Positions 35,120 to 47,777 of a stretch of 64,000 bases of DNA are shown piece by piece (position 1 is the stretch's first letter; every line of letters begins with the position of its first letter). Position numbers and translations under genes: made by a program. This DNA is from Grifola frondosa (Eukaryota > Basidiomycota > Agaricomycetes > Polyporales > Grifolaceae). The notes under the pieces were generated by a model, which saw nothing but the letters and a program-made list of their open reading frames with translations, ran no database searches and was not told where the DNA came from. The stretch covers positions 620,001 through 684,000 of the forward strand of contig LUGG01000014.1 of NCBI GenBank assembly GCA_001683735.1. Direction: 5' to 3'.

Positions 35120-36607
35120 CTATATTGCTTCAAAAACCCAACTCCAGTTGATTTTGGGACGACTCCGGCTCGAAGTATTATGCGAAGTAAAACTTGCTGT
35201 CCGGAAGCTACTCCTGGTAGCAGAAGGGATAGTAGGAGGTACGGTCCCGCTTTCGGTGACCATCGCAGATGGCGCAAACTTCTTGGCCTCCAGACGACGC
35301 TTGCGTCGTCGCAGGAACCACCAGAGAAATAGTACTATCAAGACAAGCGCTGCGAGCACGCCAATTACTACGCCGACGATGAGGCCGACGTGCGAGCGGT
35401 GTGAGTTTGCATGCGTCGAGGAGATAGAGGAGGGCCAGTAGCCTGCGGGTTTGGAAAACAGGTCGCTTAGCATGGGAACCCGTGGACATCGGACAGACAT
35501 ACCTCGTCGGCGTAGCATCGATTAACGTAAAGACAGTGATGTAGTTGAGGATGAACGAGAGGTCACTACCGGCGTGAGGGGCTATCTGAAGTGTGTGTAC
35601 TTGTGTGTCGTTTAGCCCCGCCTGGAAGTACAAGGCAGTGTCCCCAAATAGCGACCCTGCGCTGGAATTGTGCGTAGTCGTGACCGCATCAACAGTCTGC
35701 GTGGGCTTAAGTGACGCGCGCAGAGTACTTCAGAACGTAGCACATACCACATCGTATAGAGACCCGTGAGGGTGACGTGGACCATTCACAACGACCGCCG
35801 TGCCAGTGAACGTCATGGACATGGTAGCATTCGTGGAGTTCGTGAAAGAGAACGGCATCGCGTTCGACGGGGTCGGGATGCCCGAAATTGTGCTGGTGTT
35901 CCATTGTCCGTGATATGAGATGACGGAAGTGTTCTGGTTGTTGATTTCCGTCGCAGACAGTACCATCCTAAACTATTAGCTCAGAAGCTTCTCGAATAGC
36001 GGTTTTTGCGAGAATCACATACCCAGAAGTCATGACAGCATTGTGGATGAACAGCGCAGAATTTTGGCCGCAGAACGCGACAAGCTTCATCACGTGCGGT
36101 CCCACAAGGAGCCCACTTGCATTAAACAGGGGACTCAGATTCGGAGGTGGATTTGAACGCTGAGGCTGATTCGGATGTTGGGATGGATTCTTCACCTGCA
36201 AGTCTGGACTCTGATCCAATTGGATTGGGGAAAAGCGATCCAGCGGCAGAGATGGGTCATTATCTATTGTAGCTTGATAACTACAGTTCTTGACTACAAG
36301 GCCTTGAAGGACGATGCTGGTGCCTGTGCAAGCGAAGCATCTTATATGAAGGCCATAAGAGATATGCAAAGAGTAATTGGAACCTACCAAAGAACGGGAG
36401 CTCCAAGTTCGCCTGAGAGGCATTGGTAACCAGTACGCTTACCGGAAGCTGCTCTTCTGATGAGAAAAGGGTAAACCCTCCTGGAGACCCTAGCTGGCCA
36501 ATCAGGTTACAAGGTAAAATATTGATTATACGTAACTGACCGGCAGGAGTGAGATTAAATATGGGACTAGAGGCATTTATTGTAAAGTTCGAAGGCGAGG
36601 AACTCAT
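35120..36607 (-). CDS. Single-pass membrane protein with Ser/Thr/Asn-rich ectodomain
   Basis: Five exons (36607-36388, 36323-36023, 35967-35748, 35696-35503, 35465-35120) give 426 residues. The N-terminal 330 residues are rich in N-glycosylation sequons (NTST, NSTNATMS, NASQANL). They contain a beta-rich phrase seen in fungal cell-surface proteins (MTFTGTAVVVNGPRHPHGSLYD). One strong transmembrane helix follows (VGLIVGVVIGVLAALVLIVLF), then RRRKRR as stop-transfer, and a Ser/Thr-rich cytoplasmic tail of about 60 residues. This is the architecture of basidiomycete receptor-like or sensor-like proteins annotated only as hypothetical. No classical signal peptide is visible at the chosen start, so either an upstream exon is missing or insertion relies on the helix itself. 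The last intron is 37 nt. Confidence 0.75.
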
Positions 36608-37965
36608 CGAGAGTCGAGTAAGAAGGTCCAAAAGAGAGAGGCAAGCGTCCTAGGAGATTGAAATAAGGAATAAATCATAACAGTCAATGATTCATCAGTT
36701 GGGAGTAACGAGTCAAAGCTGGGACGACATTTGTATCCTGTTACCATCTGCAATTGGGATGGGAGTAACCGAAGATTTGCACACCTTCATCAACCATTAG
36801 TGTAACCAATGTAAAACAATTCGTGAACACAGTGGATATACTGCGGTCTTCCGGATTCAGCAAGGCAATATATTATGAGGTGTGTCTGGAGACCCTCAAT
36901 AGATTCCTGGTCCAACGCTAAGGTTTGATATATTTATGATTGATATCAGATGGCCGTAGCATCGTCCAGTGGGGATTAAAAGGCTCATGTCAGAACATCT
37001 TGCGTGGAGACCCAACAGTGGCATTTGCATTGCCTCAGCGAGAGCTTGACAGATGTGTGATGCATGAGGTGGTTTCTGCAAACTGAGTGATGAGATTCAA
37101 TATTCCAAGCCTGCCCATGAGTGCTTATTGAAATAGCTTCGAGACTCGAGAGTGAAGGGACCGACGAAGTTTTGACTCGGAACAGCTAACGCAACTTGTG
37201 ATGACGCGATCACGTGCACCGCGATATTAATGTCGCGCATCGCGGTTGTCATTTGAATGGGCAACTCACTTGCAATTGGCCAAAATCAGAAAGCGCGCGC
37301 CCACACGGTCTCCTGAACGGGAGGAAAGAGTGCATCGTTGTAGGCCGGGGGAAGTTCAGACTCCAAGCTTGAAATTGCATAGTAACGGCAAAATACACTT
37401 ACTGGACGTGCAGACGCATCATATGGTAAGATCGCCAAGCTTGGATATTATAATCGATCATCAAGCGCGAAGCGTCGAAAGCGCACTAATACTCATGCAC
37501 TTGTTGAACGTTGTTCAACGAAACAAAGTATCCCAGTGAGCCAGGATTAAATATTAAACCTTGAAGTCAGCTGCTAGAAATTTTGACAGCGAGAAGCGTC
37601 ATGAGCATGGCCTCTGCAGAGGCTTATAGTAATTGCTTCCCAAGAGTGGACGAGGATTCATCGCGAAGCCTCCAAGTACAAGACTAGACAATAATGCGGC
37701 CAGTAGATTGCAATAGTACTTCCGACAGATTGATGTTATCGAAGACACGCAGTGCTCCGCAAAATGGCACTAATATATATGATTGTACTGTGCAGCATCT
37801 CATTGAGTATTTGATGGTCATCTGTCAAACCAATGTATTGATGTACTAACCCACCATCTGCCGCATGCCGTACAATGGAATACATCTCCGTCCCGACAGC
37901 CGCACATACTACCATAAATTAAGCCCGACCGGATTGCATTTCATTCCAATCCAAGGCCACGGTAT
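36608..37965. other. Gene-poor
   Basis: Nothing recognised on either strand. The region is AT-rich with frequent stops. Confidence 0.45.
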
Positions 37966-39932
37966 TCAACTGAAGTCACGGTCGGACACGTGTGACTTCG
38001 TTATGTTGTGCGGGAAATCTTCTTCCTGGTAGACCTCCGTCGTGCACATGATTCCGCTCAGCTGCGGGTTGCTTATGAATCCGCCTCTCCTCAGATGCTG
38101 ACGAACATTAAGGCTGAGGGGAAGGAAGACGTCAAAAGACACGAAGATAGTGGTGTAGGTCGCGCACGTACACAGCGATGAGCGAGTTCGCATATACTGT
38201 CGCGAGCAATCAGTGGGATATCAGAGGGGATGGATGAGAGTCAACGATGACAAACCTTTACTACCCGGGACGTGAAAGATCATCCAAATGAACTCCACCT
38301 TGTGAAGCGTCACAAGATACTATAGAGGCCCCTTGTTTAATAAAGGGCACCGTGCGCATTATATACTGAGTACTCACGGTTAGAAGATGAAGAAATTGCA
38401 CCGTTCTGGATAATAGTTATTGTCAGTTGAGTAGAATGACGGTGAAGTACTCACGACGTCAACATCCCACGATTGATAGCATAAACCGTAAGTTTGGTAA
38501 GAAGGGAATTTGTTCTGTGCAAACAAGTCGCGGCAATTAATCAACATCACACACAGAGAAGCAAGTAATCGCACTCCTTGAACCCAGTCTGCTGTCCTCG
38601 AAGGATCAGGCATAGGGACACACTGATGTAGACGTCAGTGACAGGATGAGGCTTGCTGCAACGAGGCTGGGATCTATATGGATTTAGATTTAATATTCCT
38701 GCTAGCATGGATAATTTCTTTTCTACCTCAGCAGTTTCAAGGACGATCGCAATGTCTTTGCTTATGACGCTACAGGACAATGATATAAACACCATAGATG
38801 AGGACCAGTTGCAACACGACTTACAACTTCTCGACGGTGGCTAATGACAACAGTTGTCAGCAAGTGTACATGAGTCAGAGCCAAGGGTGAGCGTCTGTAC
38901 GCACGATACCACCAGCTGACAGAGCGAGTCTCGTGAGAAGTGGAAACAGAAAGTGGCGATTGGTACGACCCACCGAGTGAAGTAACCGCCAACGTCAGCT
39001 GCGGCATGATATCAGCTCGTACTTGTGTGTCGCGACCGCAATACGCACCCCCATGATTAATGCTGGCAATCGATACCATCTCCGGGATAACACTGGCAAT
39101 GGAAATGTCAGAAACTGCTACTATAATAAGACTGGGGATGTCCATACGCCTCCAGATGTTGAATACGAAGTAACTGGGCAATCGAAAACATTGGCATCAT
39201 TACGACAAGAGACGGTGTTCAAAAAGCAGACCATTGCACGATGCAGTTCGTTAAGGACTTGGGGAGTATGAGTTCATGCAGTGCAGTACAGACGAAGACG
39301 ACTGCTTACAATCAAGAAGAACGCAGCCTTGATAAAATAGGCAGAATGTGAACGTCGTAAATCAGTTCCAGGGTCGAGTACTCACAATAAAAGTGCTGAT
39401 ATGAGGGCGAAACAATGAATAAGTTCTTCTGAATCCCACTCGTCACAACGAGACTCACTTAGGAACAGGAAGAACGTCCGGGTCTCCGTGATGTTCAATC
39501 GCAAGATACCAGAAGAACTAGCATATACTATGTGACTGGATAGTTCGGTTTGCACAGTATGATCCTCACCTGGGTGTCTAGAATGATGGTAGAGGTATCC
39601 AGTAGCCTGCATGGATGACATCAGCGAAGGTGAAACCCGCAGGCGCAAACATTCTGCATACCATAGGCACGCCACCTGCAGACGTATGACATCACCATTT
39701 CTGGACGCATTACTGAAAGACATACCAAGAGCTTTAAAGGGAGGCGGTCATTGGGATACTTTCGAGCATAATATATTGATTGGCCGCAAGTACACGCATA
39801 GAAACTAGGAGAACAAACTTGGGTCAATATCACAGCTTATTGAAAGAGAAACCGAGCGCACATCCAACCAAGAATCACGCCTGCGAGGATAGATCCAGTA
39901 GTGCTGCCCAAATGGAGGTCTCGAACGGCCAT
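37966..39932 (-). CDS. DUF6534-family membrane protein, copy 2 (one frame break)
   Basis: The ATG at 39932 (MAVRDLHLGSTTGSILAG) starts a 20-exon gene whose exon sizes follow copy 1 at 13226 almost one for one: 39932-39862, 39804-39726, 39675-39662, 39606-39570, 39517-39459, 39395-39386, 39327-39310, 39257-39232, 39173-39133, 39092-39049, 38998-38974, 38915-38900, 38840-38825, 38769-38727, 38666-38575, 38514-38455, 38405-38378, 38298-38256, 38196-38172, 38113-37966. Parallel phrases are FYACTCGQSIYYARKYPNDR, VYISVSLCLILRGQQTGFKE, LLTKLTVYAINRGMLTS, WMIFHVPGSK and YANSLIAVLNVRQHLR. Exon 12 is 16 nt where copy 1 has 12, leaving a +1 frame error (sum 895 nt). It is either mildly disrupted or miscalled there. 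The C-tail is about 47 residues shorter than in copy 1. Function unknown. Confidence 0.75.
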
Positions 39933-42876
39933 TATTCAACGAGGAGACGATACGGGTTGGGTCTAAATACAGGGGCAAAATCTTGCGGCACAATGGAGGC
40001 GTGGTATGGCAGGAATCGACCACAGCTATAACCACGACATCTAAAGTGCGGATGCGGACCGTCAGTGAAAACTAAAAGGCACGAAAAATCACACATGCTC
40101 GTTGCTTTTCAAGATCGCATTGGTCGGGGTCTGTGATCGCACAACGTTGCCCATCACAGCAATACCTAGGTCGGTCTAGGAACATCCATTGCAGCAGTCT
40201 TGAGCGTACAGCCTCCGCTATTGATAGGACAAATTGCCCAGCGACGCTATAGCGCGATGTCCACGTAAGGCCACGTGCACTGTTGGAACAGGTAAGCGGT
40301 GATGACCTGCCAGTGTCGTGCGCCATGTCATATACGATGCGCGATACTGCACAAATAACCCAACAGGGGGTCTAAATACCACCAGCCGGAAGTACACCAT
40401 CGCCAGACCAAGGTTCAAGAGGAGGTTCACCGCCATCCAGAATGCCTTAGTAAGGCGGATATGTCGGAGGAATCAGAGTTAAGCGAGGCGCCTGCATTCT
40501 GATGGTATGTATGAGCGCCGAGGAGAAACGGGGTTCTGTAGCAGCTGTCCCTCAAGATACAATTGGCCTTGGCTGATGCGAGACGGTAGAAAGGTTTTCG
40601 AAACGCCATCATCAACAAAGCTGATATCTGAAACTAACCGGCTCGTCCTTCGAGAAAAGCATCAGAGCTTCTTTCACACCGAGGCAAGCCGGCCGACGTA
40701 TCATTCCTATTAAAACCGACACGCTGGGATTCTTCCGACGGCTAACGGAAAGTGGGAAAAATTATAGGCCATCACGAAGTATTCAGCATGGTGATTATAC
40801 AACGGACCGGTTGTCGAGGAAGAGCGTAAAGACGCGTACGAGGCGCTAATAGAATACGAGCCGTATGCATGAGGAGCTTTGACAGACGGCCTAGCTTTAA
40901 CACATTAAGATGCGGTGTTGCACTCGAAGCCAAATATGCACCGTCTATGGGGAGGCTGATATGGAGGAGTTAGCGCGACAACCAACCATTACAGCCATAG
41001 CATAAATCTGTGAGGCCGCCTTTGGGTGAAGTAATGAAATGCCCGTTCATGCATGCCCCGCAGAGTACCCTGTACGGTAAGGGCTAATTCGCGGTGAGTG
41101 CGGGCCTGTCCTTGCACGTCGCCAAAATGATGCATTCATTGCATGTATCAAATCAACGACGAGTCGTGGTGCTGAAACTGAGGGGTTGACAAATTTCTAG
41201 TGGCGAGAAGTGGGCATAGATGGGCAATATGGACTGTCTGCGGGTCTTTCACCCGAGGACGCGTTTCAGAAGAGTGAGACCTGCGAAATGTCGCGCGTAA
41301 CCTGCATTGCTTCGACCTTCTGCATCACAGCAGTCGAGTACTCGCCTCCCTCAAGAAGCAGTTCAGGGTAGCCTATACGGAAGCTTTCATATTCGGAGAA
41401 TTGTGAGTGAGGGGACCACACCGTCGCGCATAGCCACAAATGAGCACACCTCCGAGGTGCAGGAGTGTCCGTTACTGAGCCCTGGCAGCAGATATGTCCT
41501 TTGTGGCGTCACGAATGATGCATCCGACAGTCTGATCAGGAAGATCATAAGCCCAACTTCTCAACAGAAGCCTACCTGCAGAAATGCACCGGGTATCCTG
41601 TGGGGAGAGGCACCGAGTGCAGAAGATGCGCGCAGAATCAAGGTTCTACCCAGGCAGCACCATATTCCGGAAGACGATCCCACAAGCACCCACAATTGAG
41701 TACACGTTTTACTGCTGGATCGTGGCAATTTCACCTCGGCGGAACGGACTTCATAGATAGGAGTTAGAGTTGAATGGGGGTCGGGACCTGCATTAGCCAA
41801 AGTCACTCACCATGGTTAAATGGAAGCTCTATATTTGCGTATATGGGCGCTTATAGCAACGTCGTCTCGGTAGTTAGCGAATCCTGTGCTATTGCTTGGT
41901 CCTGTACGAGGATCCCAGTACTTGAGTCTTGAGATGCCTTGCAAACCATGCATAGCACCTGACCTTCGTGCACATCAACAATCAGGTGAATCCGGATTTG
42001 ATCCAAATCTACTGTGTGGCAAGATCACAGCTACCTGAGCAGTGATGAATACGCTCGAAATACAGAATCCAAAGCCCAACTTACATGTAAAATCCCTGGC
42101 GCTTTAAGCTTCAGCACCACATTCTTCTAGTCGAAAAGCCCTGGGGACTCACGAAGAGGATCACGGTACAGAAGCAAAAAGCGACATCACGTTCGCAATC
42201 CTAGTTCATGACGAGGCTGAACCCACAGCAGACCAATATGGTACTGCGCCCGCAGACATGGAAAAGGTTCATGAATCTTCCAAGCCAGAAACACGAGGAT
42301 CAAAGGTTCTCGGAAGAAACCGGTTGGAGGCATGGCAGAAGAGAGCCTGCTGCACGTCTCATCGCATCTTGAGTCCATGGATTTTGGAACTGCTGGACCT
42401 CCGCGAGACGACAGACCCGACCAGCAGGTCTAGGTGTCAATCCAGAAGGGATATTCATGTTCTGTATGCTTGTAGGCGTGCGCGCAAAAGACTCAAGCAA
42501 GTTTCCGACGGAGATAGAGGGCAAACAAAATGAGTGGCACATGGGGCGCAGACTTCATTACAGGACTGGTCTGACCGCACCAGCTGCAGCCGCATGCAAG
42601 GTGGCCTCGAGGTCGTTGGTTTGCTGCCGGACCGGGAAGCCGTCCAACCGAAAATACGGTAGGCGCCCACGGCTCATTGGCGAGAAAATGAGCTCACATG
42701 AGTTCTTCATGACCCAAAATAATCGCAATGTCTACTCTGACTCAACCTACTGTGGACCCCATCTCAAACCACGGCGTTGCAGCATTGCAGCCTGCTTTTA
42801 AGCCCTACGAGGCCGCCACTCTGCCACCCAAACTCGTCGTGTGCACAGCAGGTCTGCTCCATCTCGCTAGCCAGCC
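39933..42876. other. Gene-poor stretch
   Basis: ORFs up to 130 codons (for example 41307-41699 +, 42457-42801 +) have no recognisable domain, and many overlap on the other strand. No terminal repeats or RNA genes were recognised. It may hold decayed sequence. Confidence 0.4.
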
Positions 42877-44877
42877 ATGGCGTCTGCAGCATTCCTGATT
42901 TACTCGGGAATCATGCCCTTGATAAAGACGTATGTTCCCTCGTTTTTGTTATATACCTATCATATTCACGTTTCACGTTCTTCAAATGTCAGATTCATTG
43001 CCATTGTCTGTGGTTATGTCTTGGCCAGAATGGATCTCTTTCCACCCGCCGCATCTCGAGGAGCATCCCAGGTCACCATGAATATCTCGCTTCCGGCGCT
43101 CATTTTTTCCAGCGTCGTCCCTGCGTTCACTCCGTCCAATGTTTCCGCGTTGGGTCCGCTCTTTTTGACCGCTTTTCATATCTGGTTATCGGATTCTTCC
43201 TTGGCCTTGTTATTCGGGAGGTATGCTATGTCCCCCGAAACTTTTGGCAAGGCATCGTGATCTTGGCTGGTATGAGCAACTGGGGTAATCTACGTAAGTA
43301 TCCGAGATCTGCCGCTGTTTTTGTCATCCTAACTTAGCTCTCTACAGCAAACGCCGTTGTAATGTCTGTTACACAACAAGCGCCATTCGATCCGACAACC
43401 GATCCAGCTCGTACGTGCATTGAAGCACTGTCTGCATCACATGCGTTTTACTCACATATTTCTGTAGTGGGCGTGTCTTTCGTGTCTATCTTCATCGTAC
43501 CTATCATCTCGTCTTCTGGGTTTGCGGAGCAGCCCATTCTCTCTCATGGGACTACCTCCCAGGCATTCCTCAAGGCGAAGAAGCAGAAGCAGCGTTCCTT
43601 GGAAGGAGAAACCCATCGGCGCGCTCGTCGCACGCTACATCCTGGGCGAGAGCCCGCGTGCCGCGAGCCATCAGTCTCAGCCTCCACCGTGACCAAAAAG
43701 GATGCTGACTCCATGATGATCGAGGGCAAGGAAAAGATTCGCGACGTGGAGGTCGCAGTACCGCAGATCGGACCCCAGTACCTCGCGTGCGGCCACCCCG
43801 ACCCGGACCCAGACGTCCAGCTCGCGCGGCGCACGTCCCGCCTCTCCACGAGCCCGTCATATCGCTCGCGCCGCCCCTCTTTCGTCCCATCGCCTCCACG
43901 TCCGTAGTGCCGTCACCACTGCCGCCGCCTCCGCCCCCCTCTCCGATCCCGTCGACCCTATCTACAGAAGTGGCAAGCGAGCACCCTCCTCATTTATCCT
44001 TCCCGCAGCGCATGCTGCGCGTGTTCCGCCCGCTGACCGCGATTGTCACCCCGATCACGCTGACCCTCGCGATTTCCCTGCCCATGGCACTGATCCAACC
44101 GCTCAAGGCGCTCTTTGTGGACGTGTCGACGACGGGCGGCCCGGACTGGAAGGGCCCCGACGGCCGGCCGCCCCTCGCATTCATCATAGACACTGGTGCG
44201 CAGTCCCCCATTTTTGCGTGTTGCTAATCCGGACTGTTCCACTAGCCGATTTCCTGGGGAGCATCGCCGTCCCTCTCGCGCTTATCCTGCTCGGCGCATC
44301 GTTTGCGCGACTCAAGATCCCGCGACCGATCTCGCGCCTGCCAATCATGGCCATGATGCTTGTCACGCTCGCGAAGATGGTGATTCTGCCCGTGGCTGGC
44401 GTGTTCATCGTGCAGGCCATGGTCCACGGCGGCCTGATCGACAAGGACGCGAAGGCGGAGAAGTTTGTCGCCATGTTCCTGAGCGGAACCCCCGCCGCCG
44501 TGAAGTGAGTCTGAGTCGCTTATGAGTGTGTGCGTTTGACCGACTCATCGGCCTGCAGCCAGATGATCGTGGCCTCGTTGTATTCGCCGGACGGGAACGT
44601 GGATACGCTGTCGGTGAGTGCAAGTTTGCACGTTTGGTTTGGGAATACTACTCACGTCTTCGGTTGCGCCACCTGACAGGCGTTCTTGCTCGTCCAATGT
44701 ACGTGTTGTTTCCTCTTCGGATCTGTGCATATTCTCACAGAGGGTCTATTTCTGACAGACGTGTTCATGTTCTTCTCATCTGCGCAAGTACCCTTCCCCA
44801 AATAGATCCATATTCTATTTCTGACCTTTCTGTTGGCTTATAGAGCACTGACGGCGGTCGCACTGCTTCTGCTGTAA
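42877..44877 (+). CDS. Auxin-efflux-carrier (AEC/PIN-like) transporter
   Basis: Nine exons are traceable (42877-42929, 42993-43293, 43348-43410, 43468-44195, 44246-44504, 44559-44613, 44680-44698, 44759-44787, 44844-44877). The N-terminal helices read FIAIVCGYVLARMDLFPP and NISLPALIFSSVVPAF, then WGNLPNAVVMSVTQ. A long hydrophilic loop (SMMIEGKEKIRDVEV, Pro-rich tract) is followed by C-terminal helices (ADFLGSIAVPLALILLGASF, FIVQAMVHGGLIDKD, SGTPAAVNQMIVASLYSP). The GN.PNA and GTPAAVNQ phrases are family signatures. Fungal members sit in the ER or plasma membrane and are thought to move small organic anions. Single-base frame breaks occur at TTTT 43173-43176, near 43498, about 43585, about 43670 and about 43880, nearly all as missing bases. 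Whether this is a live gene with errors or a young pseudogene is open. Confidence 0.75.
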
Positions 44878-45255
44878 CTTCTCTTGCGCACTATGGATCT
44901 TCACGGAAACGACAGGCGCGCTGTGTCTGGCCCGGAACGTTTGCGGCTTGCCAGTTATTTAGACATGCTCCTACTTAAATGTTGTTACCGGTCTGCCCTA
45001 GATGTATTTATACCATAGAGGAAGCTGCATATTACTCGTATGAATATTAGAAACACTATTTAGATCGGATGCGATGCGCAAGTCTAAGAATTGATGTCAG
45101 GTGAACCACAAATATCTTTGCGAATAGCGTATAATAAAGCTTAGCATGGCTACTGAATCATACTGAGGGTCTTCTACACAGTAGTGGATAGATATTTACC
45201 GACGTTGCTCAATAGAAAGTGCATCCCACGATCGGTGCTTTAGGAAGCCAAAAGT
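44878..45255. other. Intergenic
   Basis: AT-rich 3' flank, nothing recognised. Confidence 0.5.
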
Positions 45256-46058
45256 TTATACAGCCAGGAATTCAACGACATCCCCTTCCACGTTGCTTTT
45301 GTTCCTGATGCAGCACGTCCTCAAAAACGTCCGCAGGATGATGCGGGACCTACGCATTCGTGAGTAGTTAGCGATTAGCACCGGAGGATGCACCCACCAG
45401 GGTGCGTTCTTGAGATTAATGCTCATCTGCACGTGCTCGTCTCCGTGGAAAGGTAGAAGCGTTTCCAGAAGCTCATAGAGGAAGACTTTATGGCTCATGA
45501 CACCAACGTACGATATCCCTGCAGGCAGCGTATCTGGCAGGCACCTCCTTTGACTTTCAAGCTGTGCCACTTGCGGCCGGCGCCCTGAAGCCCTAGAGTC
45601 ATCATTGTGGCCCTTGGGATATTTCCTCAGGCTGATTTCTTCGGAGTACGTGAGCAGCAGTATTGCGAGACACTCGAAGCGCGTTCTGCGACATCGTCGA
45701 GAGTCTCCCCGCCCGCCGGCGCGTAACTTAGAGCATCATCCGGGCTGAACCACATTGGCAATCGCACATTTCTCACAGAGTCTGTCTGTCCGGCAGCCAT
45801 ATGTTGTCGACACCTTGGGACGTGTTCCTGCTCCCTCAGGCAGCGACTCATTAAGATGGCGTTCGCGGGAATTTCGTGCTCGTTGGCGTCGACGATGCTC
45901 GTCATCGTGTCCACAGCGCGCTTCTATGACGAGTGGTTAAGGGTGTTGAAACGCACTTCCGCGAACTCCTCGCCGAGCTCTTGGGCTTGCTTGATCCCGG
46001 CGGGGTCAGGACGATTTCGCCCTCGTTGGTGTAACAATTTTCCCGATGTTGCACGACA
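45256..46058 (-). pseudogene. Histidine-phosphatase (phosphoglycerate-mutase-like) relic
   Basis: Reading right to left: VVQHRENCYTNEGEIVLTP, IKQAQELGEEFAEVRFNTL, KRAVDTMTSIVDANEHEIPA, SYAPAGGETLDDVAERAS, LLLTYSEEISL and ISYVGVMSHKVFLYELLETL. The order matches the histidine-phosphatase superfamily, with the second-half His in MSHK. The N-terminal catalytic RHG has become QHR, a TAG sits between the NTL and KRAVDT segments, and two or three one-base frame changes occur (one at CCCC near 46000). Loss of both Arg and Gly of RHG argues for real inactivation, not only sequencing error. Splice sites were not resolved. Live relatives would dephosphorylate small phospho-compounds such as fructose-2,6-bisphosphate. 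Confidence 0.6.
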
Positions 46059-46407
46059 CTAGTGGACGTGGAGATAGAACGGTCATCAGCAACAGTAATC
46101 GCGCACGACGGCTGGGACTTGCACCTCTGCGTGTCTGAACAAGGTGAGCGTCAGCCATTGGTGACCTTTCTCGGCTGCTGGTTGTCGGGAGTGGGTTCTT
46201 CGACGCTGGTTTCTGTATCATCAGCTAAATTCTCGTGTCTGTCAGCAGGAAGATTGATTGGTCTCAGAGGCAACGACCTCCGAGTCTGAAACAAGTGGCG
46301 AAGCACCATCAGGATCATGAGGGTATTCTGTAATCATATTCCGTCTGTGGAAAGGCATTATAGTATCTGGTCTGGGTCATAGCGGTAAATAGACTCACCT
46401 GGTTACC

Positions 46408-47777
46408 CTACATCACAGAATTCAACGCGAAGTTTTGTTCCTTGTAATAGCCGTGAGAATTTTATGAGATAATAATGTAGTTGCAATCAACACAATCGCC
46501 TTACAGCGAGGATGAAATATTCTGAATTCATTCCAATCATTGTATTTCTCATAATTCTACTGTAACTCCTAAGAAATATTCCGTGTGCATTGTAAGGAGC
46601 CTACAAGGTGTCGATAACAATTTTAAAATATCGAATGGTGGCCGATAAGTCCTGTACAGTTCCTAAGCGGACTTTGTACTTATAATCTTTGCGGCGCAAC
46701 GGGTCGACACCAGATGGTCTCTTCCACTTCATCTGAAGTTTCGACTAGTCCGAACCTCCTCTAGCGCTGTTTTTGACCTTTCTGCAATGCCTTTTCTTCC
46801 TTGGATATCGAAGCTAAATCTAACGATGTGCGGGTGGTTCACGAGAGAAGACACAAAGGACTGTAATGCGCACGGCGGGCCATCTGAGAAGACGTACTTC
46901 CTATTAGGTTCTTGACAACACCCCGAGCTCGGTCCTCAGCTAGATACTGCGGCCACTCTCATTCAAGCCCATATTGCATAAGATCAGCGGTCTACGGCCT
47001 CTTGCTCTCTTTCGGCGGCTTTGATGTTTCTCAGCTTGTTAGCTCTCTCATTCTCAGGAGCGTCAAAGACCCTCTGACTTTGCTGGTATCCGCTTTATAT
47101 GATCGACTCCTTTGTCACCGTGCATGCACCCTCTGGCACAGTTTCAATGGCCGAGCCTAGACGTCACTGTGCAACTTTTGCTTCTCGCGCGCACACCTTC
47201 AGTTGCTTCTCGGGGGTCCGCTGTGGATATCGGTACTGGTGCGAATGACCCGGTGTATTGAGCATCTCGACTACCTCTTCCAGGGTCTGCCTTCGCTTGC
47301 TGCATCTCCTCGCTTGCTTGCCGCAGACTATCTGTTACTTCCTATCAATGGCTTCTCGGCCAGCTAGATTTCTCAGCAGCTCGATTGTGTTAGCTTAGCT
47401 CTCATCATTCGTGACATGCTTTCATCAGTGCTTGACCGCCCTACAGTAGCCTTCCTGCATATCTTGTAATTGCTACATCCAATATATTTTATTATAATCT
47501 TCCTATGCAAAGTGTTCCGATACAATTCTAGGTATATAAACATTAAAAATTGGAACGGAAATAATCATTGGGCTCTTCACAATAAATCCAACACCTAGGG
47601 TTGTTCTAATGACCTTGTAATTGACAGGTAATGTGGTTGTAAGGGTCCAAATGCGAGGACAAGATGGTTACCATACTTGGGCCCATTGCAATAATTCTGC
47701 CCATTATAATCCGATTTCAATGACTTGCAATGGCCTTGTAATGCCTTACAAGATCCCATCGAATTCCGTGATGTAGT
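46408..47777. mobile_element. Candidate non-autonomous DNA transposon (TIR element)
   Basis: The ends are near-perfect inverted repeats: CTACATCACAGAATTC (46408-46423) and GAATTCCGTGATGTAG (47762-47777), 15 of 16 matching. The dinucleotide TA flanks CATCAC/GTGATG on both sides, compatible with a Tc1/mariner-like TA target duplication. The subterminal motif CCTTGTAAT recurs inside both ends (about 46431, 47611, 47735), as does its complement (CTTACAAG near 47741). The 1.37-kb interior is AT-rich with no transposase-like ORF. No second copy is in the window, so this rests on the termini alone. Confidence 0.4.

Noticed and set aside
43570..44242. Several long minus-strand ORFs over the AEC gene
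   Set aside because: GC-rich shadow frames; the plus strand carries the conserved transporter motifs.
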